Counted from the stretch's first letter, positions 1-6,026 are shown. The stretch is 6,026 bases of DNA from an uncultured Synechococcus sp. (GCA_913020095.1 CAJWAH010000092.1:1-6026); one strand, 5' to 3'. Numbers and translations are program-made. The notes: generated from the letters alone by a model not told the origin.

Positions 1-828
1 CAAGGTGATCGGCACCCCTTGGAGCACCAGGTCGTAGTCCAACAGGTCGCGCGTGGTGCCCGGCAGATCGGTGACGATGGCGCGCTCTTGGCCGCTGAGG
101 GCATTGAGCAGGCTGCTTTTGCCCACATTGGGCCGGCCGATAATCGCCACCCGCAAGCCATCGCGCAGCACCTGGGCTTGCTGGCCATCGCGCACCAACT
201 GATCCAACGCCTGCTGCACCTCCTGGAAGGCGTTGCAGACCGCTGCTCCATCGAGACTTGGGAGGTCTTCTTCGAAGTCCACGCGTGCTTCGAGCTCGCA
301 GAGCTGATCGAGCAATTGATGGCGCAGTGCATCGATGCGCTGCTGCAATCCGCCATCGAGCCCGGCCATCGCCAGCTCAGCGGCCCGGCGGCTCCTGGCA
401 CTCACCAATTCGCTGATGGCCTCAGCGCGGGTGAGATCAAGGCGTCCATTGAGAAAGGCCCGCTGGCTGAATTCCCCGGGCAGGGCGCGGCGGGCACCTG
501 CCGCCAAGACCAACTCCAACAGCCGTTGCACCGCCACGAGTCCGCCATGGCCGTGGAACTCCACCACCGTTTCGCGGGTGAAGCTGCGCGGCGCGCGCAT
601 CAACAGCAGCAGCACCTCATCCACCACATCGCCATTGGCTGGATCGTTGACGTGGCCGTAGAGCACCCGATGGCTCTCCCAGCTCTGCTGGCCAGCCGGT
701 TGAAACAGTTGGCGGCCAATGGCTTCGGCTTGGGGGCCGCTGACCCGCACGATGGCCACGCTGCCGGCACCGGCGGCGACTGCCGTGGCGATCGCTGCGA
801 TGGTGTCGTCGCGCGCCGCCAGGCTCAT
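1..828 (-). CDS. mnmE: MnmE (TrmE), tRNA modification GTPase, N-terminal 276 residues (3' end outside window)
   Basis: K+-activated GTPase that works with MnmG to place the (carboxymethyl)aminomethyl group on C5 of wobble uridine 34 in certain tRNAs, in the cytoplasm. Seen: an N-terminal folate-binding domain at about residues 1-120 starting with [10 protein letters not shown] and containing VAIVRVSGP and FHGHGG, then [20 protein letters not shown] and the helical region. The G domain starts near residue 223 with the G1 P-loop GRPNVGKSS (231-239) and G2 DLPGTTRD (254-261). The family is usually about 450-460 residues, so G3, G4 and the C-terminal Cys motif should lie beyond the left edge. The ATG overlaps the stop of the upstream membrane-protein gene by 4 bp (ATGA). 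A GAGG lies 11 bases before the start, inside that gene, so coupled translation is likely. The reading frame is intact with no frameshift. Identification is by motif recognition and is very secure. Confidence 0.97.
   Translation of the reverse strand, partial: MSLAARDDTIAAIATAVAAGAGSVAIVRVSGPQAEAIGRQLFQPAGQQSWESHRVLYGHVNDPANGDVVDEVLLLLMRAPRSFTRETVVEFHGHGGLVAVQRLLELVLAAGARRALPGEFSQRAFLNGRLDLTRAEAISELVSARSRRAAELAMAGLDGGLQQRIDALRHQLLDQLCELEARVDFEEDLPSLDGAAVCNAFQEVQQALDQLVRDGQQAQVLRDGLRVAIIGRPNVGKSSLLNALSGQERAIVTDLPGTTRDLLDYDLVLQGVPITL
788..795. repeat. HIP1 octamer GCGATCGC (in mnmE)
   Basis: Exact copy of the highly iterated palindrome that is over-represented in many cyanobacterial genomes. 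It lies inside the mnmE coding region, near codons 12-14, and supports a cyanobacterial origin. Two copies in 6 kb is more than expected by chance for an 8-mer, though high GC weakens that. Confidence 0.75.
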
Positions 829-1220
829 GGACGTTGCCGCCTCAGGGCTCGCGACCAGTAGACGATCAGCAGCACATCGGCCACCACCAGGGAGATGACG
901 GCCACAAGACCCTGGGATCGCTCAGAGGCCAGCAGGCTGAGGCGAACGATGCCGTAGGGCGCTAGCACCAAGAGCTGAAGACTCAGCGCCACCAAGGCCA
1001 GCACCATGCCCCAACCCCGCCGGCCAATGAGAGCGATGCAGGCGATGATCCCGACAACCGCGGTGGGGATCCAGGCGGAAATGGCCAGCACCAAATTGGC
1101 GGTGTGCCAAGGGTCAGGCAAGCCAATGACCACAGAGGCTGCAATCAATCCGAGCAGATTGGCCGTTAGACCAACTACAGCCAGCCAGCGGTCGCGAGGC
1201 GTGAAGACTGGCCTGCTCAT
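825..1220 (-). CDS. Small four-helix inner-membrane protein of unknown function (131 aa)
   Basis: I do not recognise a named family. The 131-residue protein is strongly hydrophobic, with four likely membrane helices at about residues 12-34, 41-65, 70-93 and 104-122. The charged pieces are the N-terminus (RPVFTPRDR), the loop between helices 2 and 3 (GRRGW) and the tail (SRALRRQRP). By the positive-inside rule both ends face the cytoplasm. There are no catalytic motifs or metal-ligand clusters; one Cys (61) lies within helix 2. It sits 42 bp downstream of spoT and overlaps mnmE by 4 bp, so it is probably co-transcribed and coupled to mnmE translation. No strong Shine-Dalgarno is visible before its ATG. 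Coding status is supported by the conserved-looking overlap architecture and the membrane-protein composition. The function is unknown; a link to the neighbours beyond shared transcription is not shown. Confidence 0.85.
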   Translation of the reverse strand: MSRPVFTPRDRWLAVVGLTANLLGLIAASVVIGLPDPWHTANLVLAISAWIPTAVVGIIACIALIGRRGWGMVLALVALSLQLLVLAPYGIVRLSLLASERSQGLVAVISLVVADVLLIVYWSRALRRQRP

Positions 1221-1262
1221 CGGCGGTTCCGCAATGTGGCTCCAGTTTGCTCGGAGTCCTGC

Positions 1263-3584
1263 TCAGGCGCTGCCGCAGCGGGCCAGGTCCAGCACATCCG
1301 CCATCGAGCGGATTTGGTTCATGGTGGCTTGCAGCTGATCAGCGCTGCTCAATTCGATCCTCAGATCGATGCGGGCTGGTTTGCCATAGGCGGTGCGAAC
1401 CCGCGCATCACTGACGTTGATGCTGCTGTCGGAGAGCCGGGTGAGGATGTCTTTGAGGATGCCGACGCGATCGAGCACCTCGATGCGAAGCAGCACGGGA
1501 TAACGCCTGCGGTGTTCGCTCACCACCGGATTCCAGCGCACCGGCAAGCGCCGTTCCACCGGGGTTTGCGCCACGTTGGCGCAGTCCTGGCGGTGAATGG
1601 TGATGCCGTGATTGCCAAGGGCAACGGCGCCAACAATCGGCTCGCCCGGCAAGGGACTGCAACAGCCCCCCAACCGGTATTCCAGTCCTTCAACGCCAAG
1701 AATCGGGCTGCCGCTGGGATCGGTGGTGCTGGTGTTGGCTTGGTCGCTGAGATTGCGAGCGAGCTCTTCATTGCTGGGGGCCTCGTTGCTGGATTCCTCC
1801 TCCAGCCGCATCTCTTCGCGCAGTCGATTGGTGACCTGATGCACCGTGACGCCGCCAAATCCGAGGGAGGCCAGCAGGTCATCAACACCGGTGAGGTTGC
1901 AGCGGCGGGCGACGCGCAGGATTGGGTCGCTGCTGAGCAGGGCATCGAAGCCATCACGGCCGAGCTCCCGCTCCAGCATTTCGCGGCCGCGTGTGATGTT
2001 GTCGTCGCGGTGACTGCGCTTGTACCACTGGCGGATGCGCTCGCGCGCCGTTGGTGTGGCGACGAAATTCAGCCAGTCCAGGCTGGGGTGAGCGGTTTTG
2101 GCTGTCACGATCTGAACGAAGTCGCCGTTCTGCAGGGGGGTGGCGAGCGGGCAGAGCCGATCGTTGATGCGTACGCCCTGGCAGTGGTTCCCCACCTCGC
2201 TGTGAATGCGGTAGGCAAAGTCCACGGCGGTGGACCCTTTGCGCAGTCCGATCACATCGCCATTGGGGGTGAACACAAACACCTCGTCGTCAAAGAGGTC
2301 TTCTTTGATCGAGCGCAAATAGTCGTTGTGGTCTTGTCCCCCCTCTTCTTTTTGCCAATCAACCAGCTGCCTGAGCCAGTTGAAGCGGGCCATCTCATCT
2401 CCGTCAGCTGGAGATCCGCCCTCTTTGTATTTCCAGTGGGCGGCAATGCCGTACTCGGCCACTTCATGCATCTCGCCGGTGCGGATCTGCACTTCAATCG
2501 GCCGATGCCGACCAATCACCGCGGTGTGCAGCGATTGATAGCCGTTGGGTTTGGGCAGGCCGATGTAGTCCTTGAAGCGACCTGGGATGGGCCGGAAGGT
2601 GTCGTGCACCACGGCTAAGGCGCGGTAGCAGGTCTCCACCGATGGGGCCACGATCCGCACCGCCGCCACATCAAAGATTTCGTGGAACTCCTTCTCCTGG
2701 CGCTGCATCTTGCTCCAGATGCCATAGAGGTGTTTGGGCCGCCCCACCACTTCGCACTCACGCACGCCTGAGTTCTCCAGCCGGTCGCGCAGCAGCTGAA
2801 CGGTGACGCCCAAGCGTTCTTCCCGGTCGCTGCGTTTGCTGGCCACCTGTTGGGAGATGGAACGGAAGTCATCGGGTTCCAGCACCTTGAAGGCCAGATC
2901 CTCCAGCTCCCACTTGAAGCGGCCAATGCCAAGCCGGTTGGCCAGGGGCGCGTAGATGTCGCGGGTTTCGGTGGCGATGCGCTGTTGTTTCTCTGGGCGC
3001 AGCGCCCCCAGGGTGCGCATGTTGTGGAGCCGGTCGGCCAGCTTCACCAACACCACGCGGATGTCGCTGGCCATGGCCAAAAACATCTTGCGCAGGTTTT
3101 CAGCCTGGGCCTCGGTTCGGTTGGTGAAATGGATGCCGCCCAGCTTGGTGACACCCTCCACCAGTTGCCGCACTTCAGCTCCGAAGTGCCCCTCGATTTC
3201 TTCCAAGCTCACATCGGTGTCTTCCACCACGTCGTGGAGGAACCCAGCCGCGATCACCGCAGCGCTGGCGCCGATGTCGCGCAGCAAATCCGCCACGGCC
3301 ACCGGATGGATGATGTAGGGCTCCCCGGTGGCTCGCACCTGCTGGCGGTGGAGTTGATAGGCGAAATCAAAGGCTGACGCCAGCAGACCCTCGGGGTCGG
3401 TGGGGCAGGTTTCGCCCTGACCAGGGGGCACATGCTCGATGCACTGCCTCAGCCATGCGGGCAGATCGATGGCGTAGTCATCAGGGCCAGCGATCTCTTG
3501 CCTGAGTTGGGGCGCATCGCACTCGGCTCGACCAGGCAGCGTTGAAGCTGCAGAGGTGGCAAACCGGTCGGCGGCGTCCAGCAT
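1263..3584 (-). CDS. spoT: SpoT/Rel, bifunctional (p)ppGpp synthetase/hydrolase (773 aa, complete)
   Basis: Makes and degrades the alarmone (p)ppGpp in the stringent response; cytoplasmic and ribosome-associated. Seen, in order: HD hydrolase domain at about residues 65-215 with H93, the HDVVEDT motif (H117, D118, E121, D122) and LADRLHNMRTL (D184); a synthetase domain at about 255-385 with RPKHLYGIWSKM, RFKDYIGLPKPNGYQSLHT (336-354) and EVQIRT (E364); TGS at about 432-494; helical region about 500-595; an acidic Ser/Asn/Thr-rich linker at about 595-626; a conserved-cysteine domain (C641, C642, H664, C668); and a C-terminal ACT domain at about 695-770. All hydrolase residues are intact, and the RxKD motif (R336, K338, D339) is the form typical of bifunctional enzymes rather than monofunctional RelA. 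Length is normal for long RSH proteins. It is the first gene of a minus-strand run with the membrane gene and mnmE, and is divergent from the ABC ATPase. No clear Shine-Dalgarno precedes the ATG. A start slightly further downstream cannot be excluded, because the first 35 residues are poorly conserved in my memory of the family. Confidence 0.97.
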   Translation of the reverse strand: MLDAADRFATSAASTLPGRAECDAPQLRQEIAGPDDYAIDLPAWLRQCIEHVPPGQGETCPTDPEGLLASAFDFAYQLHRQQVRATGEPYIIHPVAVADLLRDIGASAAVIAAGFLHDVVEDTDVSLEEIEGHFGAEVRQLVEGVTKLGGIHFTNRTEAQAENLRKMFLAMASDIRVVLVKLADRLHNMRTLGALRPEKQQRIATETRDIYAPLANRLGIGRFKWELEDLAFKVLEPDDFRSISQQVASKRSDREERLGVTVQLLRDRLENSGVRECEVVGRPKHLYGIWSKMQRQEKEFHEIFDVAAVRIVAPSVETCYRALAVVHDTFRPIPGRFKDYIGLPKPNGYQSLHTAVIGRHRPIEVQIRTGEMHEVAEYGIAAHWKYKEGGSPADGDEMARFNWLRQLVDWQKEEGGQDHNDYLRSIKEDLFDDEVFVFTPNGDVIGLRKGSTAVDFAYRIHSEVGNHCQGVRINDRLCPLATPLQNGDFVQIVTAKTAHPSLDWLNFVATPTARERIRQWYKRSHRDDNITRGREMLERELGRDGFDALLSSDPILRVARRCNLTGVDDLLASLGFGGVTVHQVTNRLREEMRLEEESSNEAPSNEELARNLSDQANTSTTDPSGSPILGVEGLEYRLGGCCSPLPGEPIVGAVALGNHGITIHRQDCANVAQTPVERRLPVRWNPVVSEHRRRYPVLLRIEVLDRVGILKDILTRLSDSSINVSDARVRTAYGKPARIDLRIELSSADQLQATMNQIRSMADVLDLARCGSA

Positions 3585-3652
3585 GGCCCCGTCAGACTGA
3601 AGTCATGGTATTCAGCGGCGAGCAGAATCCCAACCGTGGTCAGCAGCTCGCC
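3585..3652. promoter_or_regulatory. Divergent intergenic region between spoT and the ABC ATPase gene
   Basis: This 68-bp stretch separates the two divergent start codons if the ABC gene starts at 3653. It shrinks to 20 bp with the 3605 start and becomes an overlap with the 3542 start. Promoters for both genes must lie here or inside the opposing 5' coding ends. I see no convincing -35/-10 pair, operator palindrome or strong Shine-Dalgarno on either strand. The regulatory role is inferred only from gene orientation. Confidence 0.4.
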
Positions 3653-5233
3653 ATGGAGTCAGCCCCTGTGCTGCAGCTAGAGGATCTGGTGGTGGCCTAC
3701 CCAGGCTCCGCTGATCACACCCTGGATGGGCTGACCTTGAGCCTCCAGCGCGGTGAGCGTTTGGCTTTGGTGGGGCCCTCCGGTTGTGGCAAAAGCACTG
3801 TCGCTAAAGCCGTTTTGGGCTTGCTGCCGGAAGGTAGCCGCAGTCAGGGGCGCCTGGAATTGATGGGCAGTGATCCCCGGCGCCTGAGGCGCGGGGCGTT
3901 GAACCGTCTGCGGGGTGAGGCAGTTGGTCTGGTCTTTCAAGACCCGATGACCCGCCTCAATCCGTTGATCACCATTGGAGATCACCTGCGCGACACCCTC
4001 TCGGCCCATGGGGCCCAAGCGGCGCGGGCCGAGGAATTGCTGCAGCGCGTGGGCATTGGCCCAGAGCGGATGAACAGTTATCCGCATCAATTCAGTGGTG
4101 GCATGCGCCAGCGGGTGGCGATCGCCTTGGCCATGGCCTTGCAACCGCCACTGGTGATCGCCGATGAGCCCACCACCAGCCTCGATGTGGCGGTGGCCGG
4201 CCAGGTGATGGCTGAGCTCACGGCGTTGTGCCAAGAGGCGGGCAGTGCGCTGTTGCTGATCACCCACGATTTGGCCATGGCGGGCCGCTGGTGTCAGCGC
4301 ATGGCGGTGATGCAAGACGGACGCTTGCTGGAGGAGGCATCGGCCTCAGAGGTATTGCTTCAGCCGCAGCAACCGCTCACCCAACGCTTGGTGGCGGCGG
4401 CCCGGCAACGGGAGGGAGGGGCGACCCCTCAGGCCCCTGCCACACCGGTGGTTCTTGAGTTGCATCAACTGCGCTGTTGGCATCGCCTTGGTGGTTGGCC
4501 CTGGCAGCCGCAGTGGTTGCGCTCGGTTGATGGGATCAGCCTGCGCCTCCATGCCGGGGAAACCCTGGGCATCGTTGGCCCCTCGGGCTGCGGCAAGAGC
4601 ACCCTCTGCCGCGCCTTGATGGGGCTTAACCCTGTTCGCGGTGGTGAGGTGATGCTGCAGGGCCGGGATTTGCGGCGCTTGCAGGGGCAGGACTTACGCC
4701 AGGCCCGCCAGCGGTTGCAGATGGTGTTTCAGGACCCGCTGGCTTGCCTTAATCCAGCCATGACCGTGATCGATGCGGTGGCCGATCCGTTGTTGATCCA
4801 TGGCTTGGCATCACAGAGCCAAGCCCGTGAGCAGGCCCGCACGGTGTTGGCGTCGGTAGGGCTCGATGCGTCGTTGGCACAACGCCTGCCCCGGCAGCTC
4901 TCCGGGGGTCAGCAGCAGCGGGTCGCGATTGCTCGGGCGTTGGTGCTGCAACCGGCAGTGCTGCTTTGTGATGAATCGGTGAGCATGCTCGATGCCGAGG
5001 TGCAGGCCGAAGTACTGCAACTGCTGCGCCAACTGCAGCAACAGCTCGGTGTGGCGATTTTGTTTGTCACCCATGACCTTGGGGTGGCCAGCGGTTTTTG
5101 TCACCGCGTTGTGGTGCTCGATCAGGGCCGCATCGTGGAAGAGGGGCCTGGTGATGTGATGTTGAAGGCACCAGCGGCGGCCATCACCCGTGAATTGGTG
5201 GAGGCCTGTCCGCGCTTGCCGCAGCCCAGGTGA
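3653..5233 (+). CDS. Fused double-ATPase ABC transporter protein, oligopeptide/dipeptide (Opp/Dpp) class
   Basis: Energises import through a separate permease pair; two ATPase halves, equivalent to OppD plus OppF, are fused in one chain of 526 aa from this start. Half 1: Walker A GPSGCGKST (41-49), Q-loop VFQDPMTRLNP (Q96), signature FSGGMRQR (147-154), Walker B LVIADEP (E172), H-loop H205. Half 2: GPSGCGKST (309-317), VFQDPLACLNP (Q360), LSGGQQQR (416-423), Walker B VLLCDE (E441), H474. All catalytic positions are present in both halves, so both sites should bind and hydrolyse ATP. FQDPMTRLNP and FSGGMRQR are typical of the peptide/nickel importer family. No permease or binding protein is nearby, so the substrate cannot be fixed; peptides are the default, and some Opp-type systems carry oligosaccharides or metals. 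Start: ATG at 3653 puts the first strand right at the N-terminus as usual. ATGs at 3605 (542 aa) and 3542 (563 aa) are alternatives; the latter overlaps spoT. Divergent from spoT. Confidence 0.93.
   Translation: MESAPVLQLEDLVVAYPGSADHTLDGLTLSLQRGERLALVGPSGCGKSTVAKAVLGLLPEGSRSQGRLELMGSDPRRLRRGALNRLRGEAVGLVFQDPMTRLNPLITIGDHLRDTLSAHGAQAARAEELLQRVGIGPERMNSYPHQFSGGMRQRVAIALAMALQPPLVIADEPTTSLDVAVAGQVMAELTALCQEAGSALLLITHDLAMAGRWCQRMAVMQDGRLLEEASASEVLLQPQQPLTQRLVAAARQREGGATPQAPATPVVLELHQLRCWHRLGGWPWQPQWLRSVDGISLRLHAGETLGIVGPSGCGKSTLCRALMGLNPVRGGEVMLQGRDLRRLQGQDLRQARQRLQMVFQDPLACLNPAMTVIDAVADPLLIHGLASQSQAREQARTVLASVGLDASLAQRLPRQLSGGQQQRVAIARALVLQPAVLLCDESVSMLDAEVQAEVLQLLRQLQQQLGVAILFVTHDLGVASGFCHRVVVLDQGRIVEEGPGDVMLKAPAAAITRELVEACPRLPQPR
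4118..4125. repeat. HIP1 octamer GCGATCGC (in ABC ATPase gene)
   Basis: Second exact HIP1 copy, located just after the codons of the first ABC signature motif. It carries the same weight for cyanobacterial origin as the copy in mnmE. No local regulatory function is implied. Confidence 0.75.
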
Positions 5234-5262
5234 TCTCAGGCAACACTCAGTGAATCCTCAGG

Positions 5263-5287
5263 TGAAACCCTTCAGCTGACGGGTTCA
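5263..5287 (+). terminator. Weak hairpin after the ABC ATPase gene, possible terminator
   Basis: TGAAACCC at 5263-5270 can pair with GGGTTCA at 5281-5287, giving seven base pairs with one bulged A and a 10-base loop. It starts 30 bases after the ABC stop codon. It is not directly followed by a T run; the nearest is five Ts at 5303-5307. It is therefore a weak candidate for an intrinsic terminator, and may instead be part of a larger leader structure of the next gene. Confidence 0.25.
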
Positions 5288-5328
5288 TTCAGCAACGGCT
5301 CATTTTTAGGTTGCTGTTGTTGCTGAAT
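5287..5328. repeat. Perfect 10-bp inverted repeat upstream of the CBM2 gene
   Basis: ATTCAGCAAC (5287-5296) is exactly complementary to GTTGCTGAAT (5319-5328), with a 22-base spacer. A second copy of GTTGCTG at 5310-5316 lets the left arm pair alternatively with a 13-base loop, so two competing stems are possible. The structure ends 14 bases before the CBM2 start codon, close to the AGG ribosome-binding candidate at 5332-5334. It could be a terminator for the ABC gene, a protein-binding palindrome, or a 5' leader structure affecting translation. No strong T tract follows, which argues against a standard terminator. Confidence 0.55.
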
Positions 5329-5342
5329 CTCAGGTTTAAGCC

Positions 5343-6026
5343 ATGGCGCTATCAACACCATCAGGCCTCAGTGTTGCTGTGGCTGGAGAGATTTGGTGGG
5401 GTGGATTTACAGCTGAAATCACGATTACTAACACCACAGGATCTGCCCTCAGTGGTTGGAGCTACAGCTTTGAGAGTCCGCATCAATTGAACTCAGCTCC
5501 GTGGGGTGCCACGTTGCAGGCTGAGCCCCTGGATAATGGCCTGATTCGTTACACCCTCAGTGGGGCAGATTGGGGAGCTGCGATTCCAGCAGGTGGTTCC
5601 GTCACGGTTGGATTTAATGGCCAGCAAGGCGTTGATCTGGGTGTTACTGGCTCCTTGAATCAAGAGCTGTTAATGGCTGGTGATTCAACATCACCGGAGG
5701 TTGCCCCCCAGCTCGAACCACAACCGGTTGTTGATGAACCTGAGCCGGCTCCAATTGTTGAGGTTGATGCTCCCGTGATGGAGGAGCCGGTGATGGACCA
5801 CAGCCCTGAGGATCACTCCGGGATGGATCACAGCGGCCATGACCACAGCATGGTGGCTCCGCCGAGTTCAGGTGACTACATCGATATCACCAGTTGGGGC
5901 ACCTTTCATGGCTCCAATCACAACTCCGAGCACGATGAGTTGGTGGGAGGTCGCACGGCGATTACCACTGAAGCCCTTGTGGCCTACAACGGTCTGCGGG
6001 CCTTTGCAGGGCTCGAGGCTGTGGAG
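5343..6026 (+). CDS. CBM2 carbohydrate-binding protein with His-repeat linker, N-terminal 228 residues (3' end outside window)
   Basis: Probably an extracellular or surface protein that binds insoluble polysaccharide (cellulose or chitin); the catalytic or effector part is not in the window. Seen: residues about 10-102 form a family 2 carbohydrate-binding module, with WWGGFTAEITITNTTG, SGWSYSFES, a Trp in APWGATL and LSGADWGAAIPAGGSVTVGF. W18 or W19, W54 and W77 match the exposed binding tryptophans of CBM2. The module has no cysteines, so the usual terminal disulfide is absent. Residues about 113-150 are a Pro/Glu/Val linker; 151-170 are four DHS pentapeptides; from about 178 a new segment begins with H189, H193 and H197, which I cannot assign. 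There is no N-terminal signal peptide. Start: ATG 5343 is the first possible codon after an in-frame TAA at 5337-5339, with an AGG eight bases upstream. GC over 5341-5640 is about 55% by hand count, against 67-68% in samples from spoT and the ABC gene. Confidence 0.88.
   Translation, partial: MALSTPSGLSVAVAGEIWWGGFTAEITITNTTGSALSGWSYSFESPHQLNSAPWGATLQAEPLDNGLIRYTLSGADWGAAIPAGGSVTVGFNGQQGVDLGVTGSLNQELLMAGDSTSPEVAPQLEPQPVVDEPEPAPIVEVDAPVMEEPVMDHSPEDHSGMDHSGHDHSMVAPPSSGDYIDITSWGTFHGSNHNSEHDELVGGRTAITTEALVAYNGLRAFAGLEAVE
5793..5852 (+). repeat. In-gene repeat encoding four xDHSx pentapeptides
   Basis: Codons 151-170 of the CBM2 protein encode MDHSP, EDHSG, MDHSG and HDHSM in uninterrupted register. 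Each unit has Asp-His-Ser at positions 2-4; Met or His adds further possible metal ligands. Similar Met/Asp/His/Ser-rich repeats are known from periplasmic copper-resistance proteins of the CopA/CopB type, so metal binding is a reasonable inference. A simple flexible polar spacer is the alternative. Confidence 0.7.

Larger units (their letters stand above)
5231..5334 (+). repeat. Three near-copies of TGA(A)TC(C)TCAGG in the intergenic region
   Basis: The copies are TGATCTCAGG (5231-5240, beginning at the ABC stop codon), TGAATCCTCAGG (5251-5262) and TGAATCTCAGG (5324-5334, overlapping the inverted-repeat arm and the candidate ribosome-binding site). Each differs by one or two inserted bases. 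Spacing between copies is uneven (about 20 and 73 bases). The similarity is visible directly; any binding function is unproven and chance is possible. Confidence 0.35.

Noticed and set aside
19..861. Plus-strand open frame of 280 codons opposite mnmE
   Set aside because: It is antisense to clear MnmE motifs. The His/Gln/Ala-rich translation is what the reverse of GC-rich coding sequence gives.
825..1220. DUF2062 protein, considered because that family can neighbour similar genes
   Set aside because: I cannot see its conserved glycine/proline pattern; the sequence is a simple four-helix membrane protein, so it is left unnamed.
1236..2618. Long plus-strand open frame of 460 codons opposite spoT
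   Set aside because: It lies wholly antisense to the unmistakable spoT gene over most of its length. Its translation has no domain motifs, and such frames are common opposite GC-rich genes with strong codon bias.
3677..4315. Minus-strand open frame of 212 codons opposite the first ABC half
   Set aside because: It is antisense to complete Walker A, signature and Walker B motifs; the His/Gln-rich product has no recognisable features.
5311..5340. Possible sigma70-type promoter TTGCTG and TTTAAG, 18-base spacer
   Set aside because: Each box matches only 4 of 6 consensus bases, and transcription would begin at or after the CBM2 start codon, giving a leaderless or truncated message.
5343..5402. 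Lytic polysaccharide monooxygenase (AA10) because of the CBM2 and likely metal tract
   Set aside because: These enzymes need an N-terminal His after signal cleavage. There is no signal peptide and the first domain is the CBM2 itself.
5907..5933. Metzincin-like zinc protease motif
   Set aside because: The spacing is H-x3-H-x3-H, not H-E-x2-H-x2-G-x2-H, and the catalytic Glu after the first His is Gly here.
1..6026. CRISPR array, insertion sequence, tRNA or rRNA gene
   Set aside because: No regularly spaced direct repeats, transposase motifs with terminal inverted repeats, or tRNA cloverleaf pattern were seen. Nearly all of the window is covered by five coding regions.

Overview
The window looks like chromosomal DNA from a unicellular cyanobacterium of the Synechococcus/Cyanobium type. 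It is GC-rich and densely coded. It carries two exact copies of the cyanobacterial HIP1 octamer (GCGATCGC), and its stringent-response enzyme and ABC ATPase resemble picocyanobacterial proteins. The gene order (spoT, a small membrane protein, mnmE, with a peptide-type ABC ATPase facing away) also fits that group. These comparisons are from memory; no search was run.

Left part, minus strand, 1-3584. A compact three-gene run reads right to left: spoT (bifunctional (p)ppGpp synthetase/hydrolase, complete), a 131-residue protein with four predicted membrane helices and unknown function, and mnmE (tRNA wobble-uridine GTPase, cut by the left window edge inside its G domain). The spoT-to-small-gene gap is 42 bp. 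The small gene overlaps mnmE by 4 bp (ATGA), so the run is probably an operon with translational coupling. It joins alarmone control to tRNA modification, both housekeeping functions linked to translation.

Middle, plus strand, about 3653-5233. A fused ABC protein with two complete nucleotide-binding domains of the oligopeptide/dipeptide class is transcribed divergently from spoT. No permease or binding-protein gene is present, so its partners must lie elsewhere. Its start is uncertain: three in-frame ATGs exist, and the longest version would overlap the 5' end of spoT.

Right part, 5234-6026. A 109-bp AT-richer intergenic stretch contains a perfect 10-bp inverted repeat, a weaker hairpin and three near-copies of a short word. 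It is followed by the 5' end of a different kind of gene. The encoded protein starts directly with a family 2 carbohydrate-binding module and has no signal peptide. A Pro/Glu/Val linker follows, then four histidine-containing pentapeptides and a further His-rich segment that I do not recognise. The gene runs off the right edge. Its first 300 bases have lower GC than the housekeeping genes, and it is the most unusual content of the window.

Overall, most of the window is ordinary core genome. No new multi-gene system can be demonstrated. The point to follow is the CBM2/His-repeat protein, whose C-terminal part lies outside the window.
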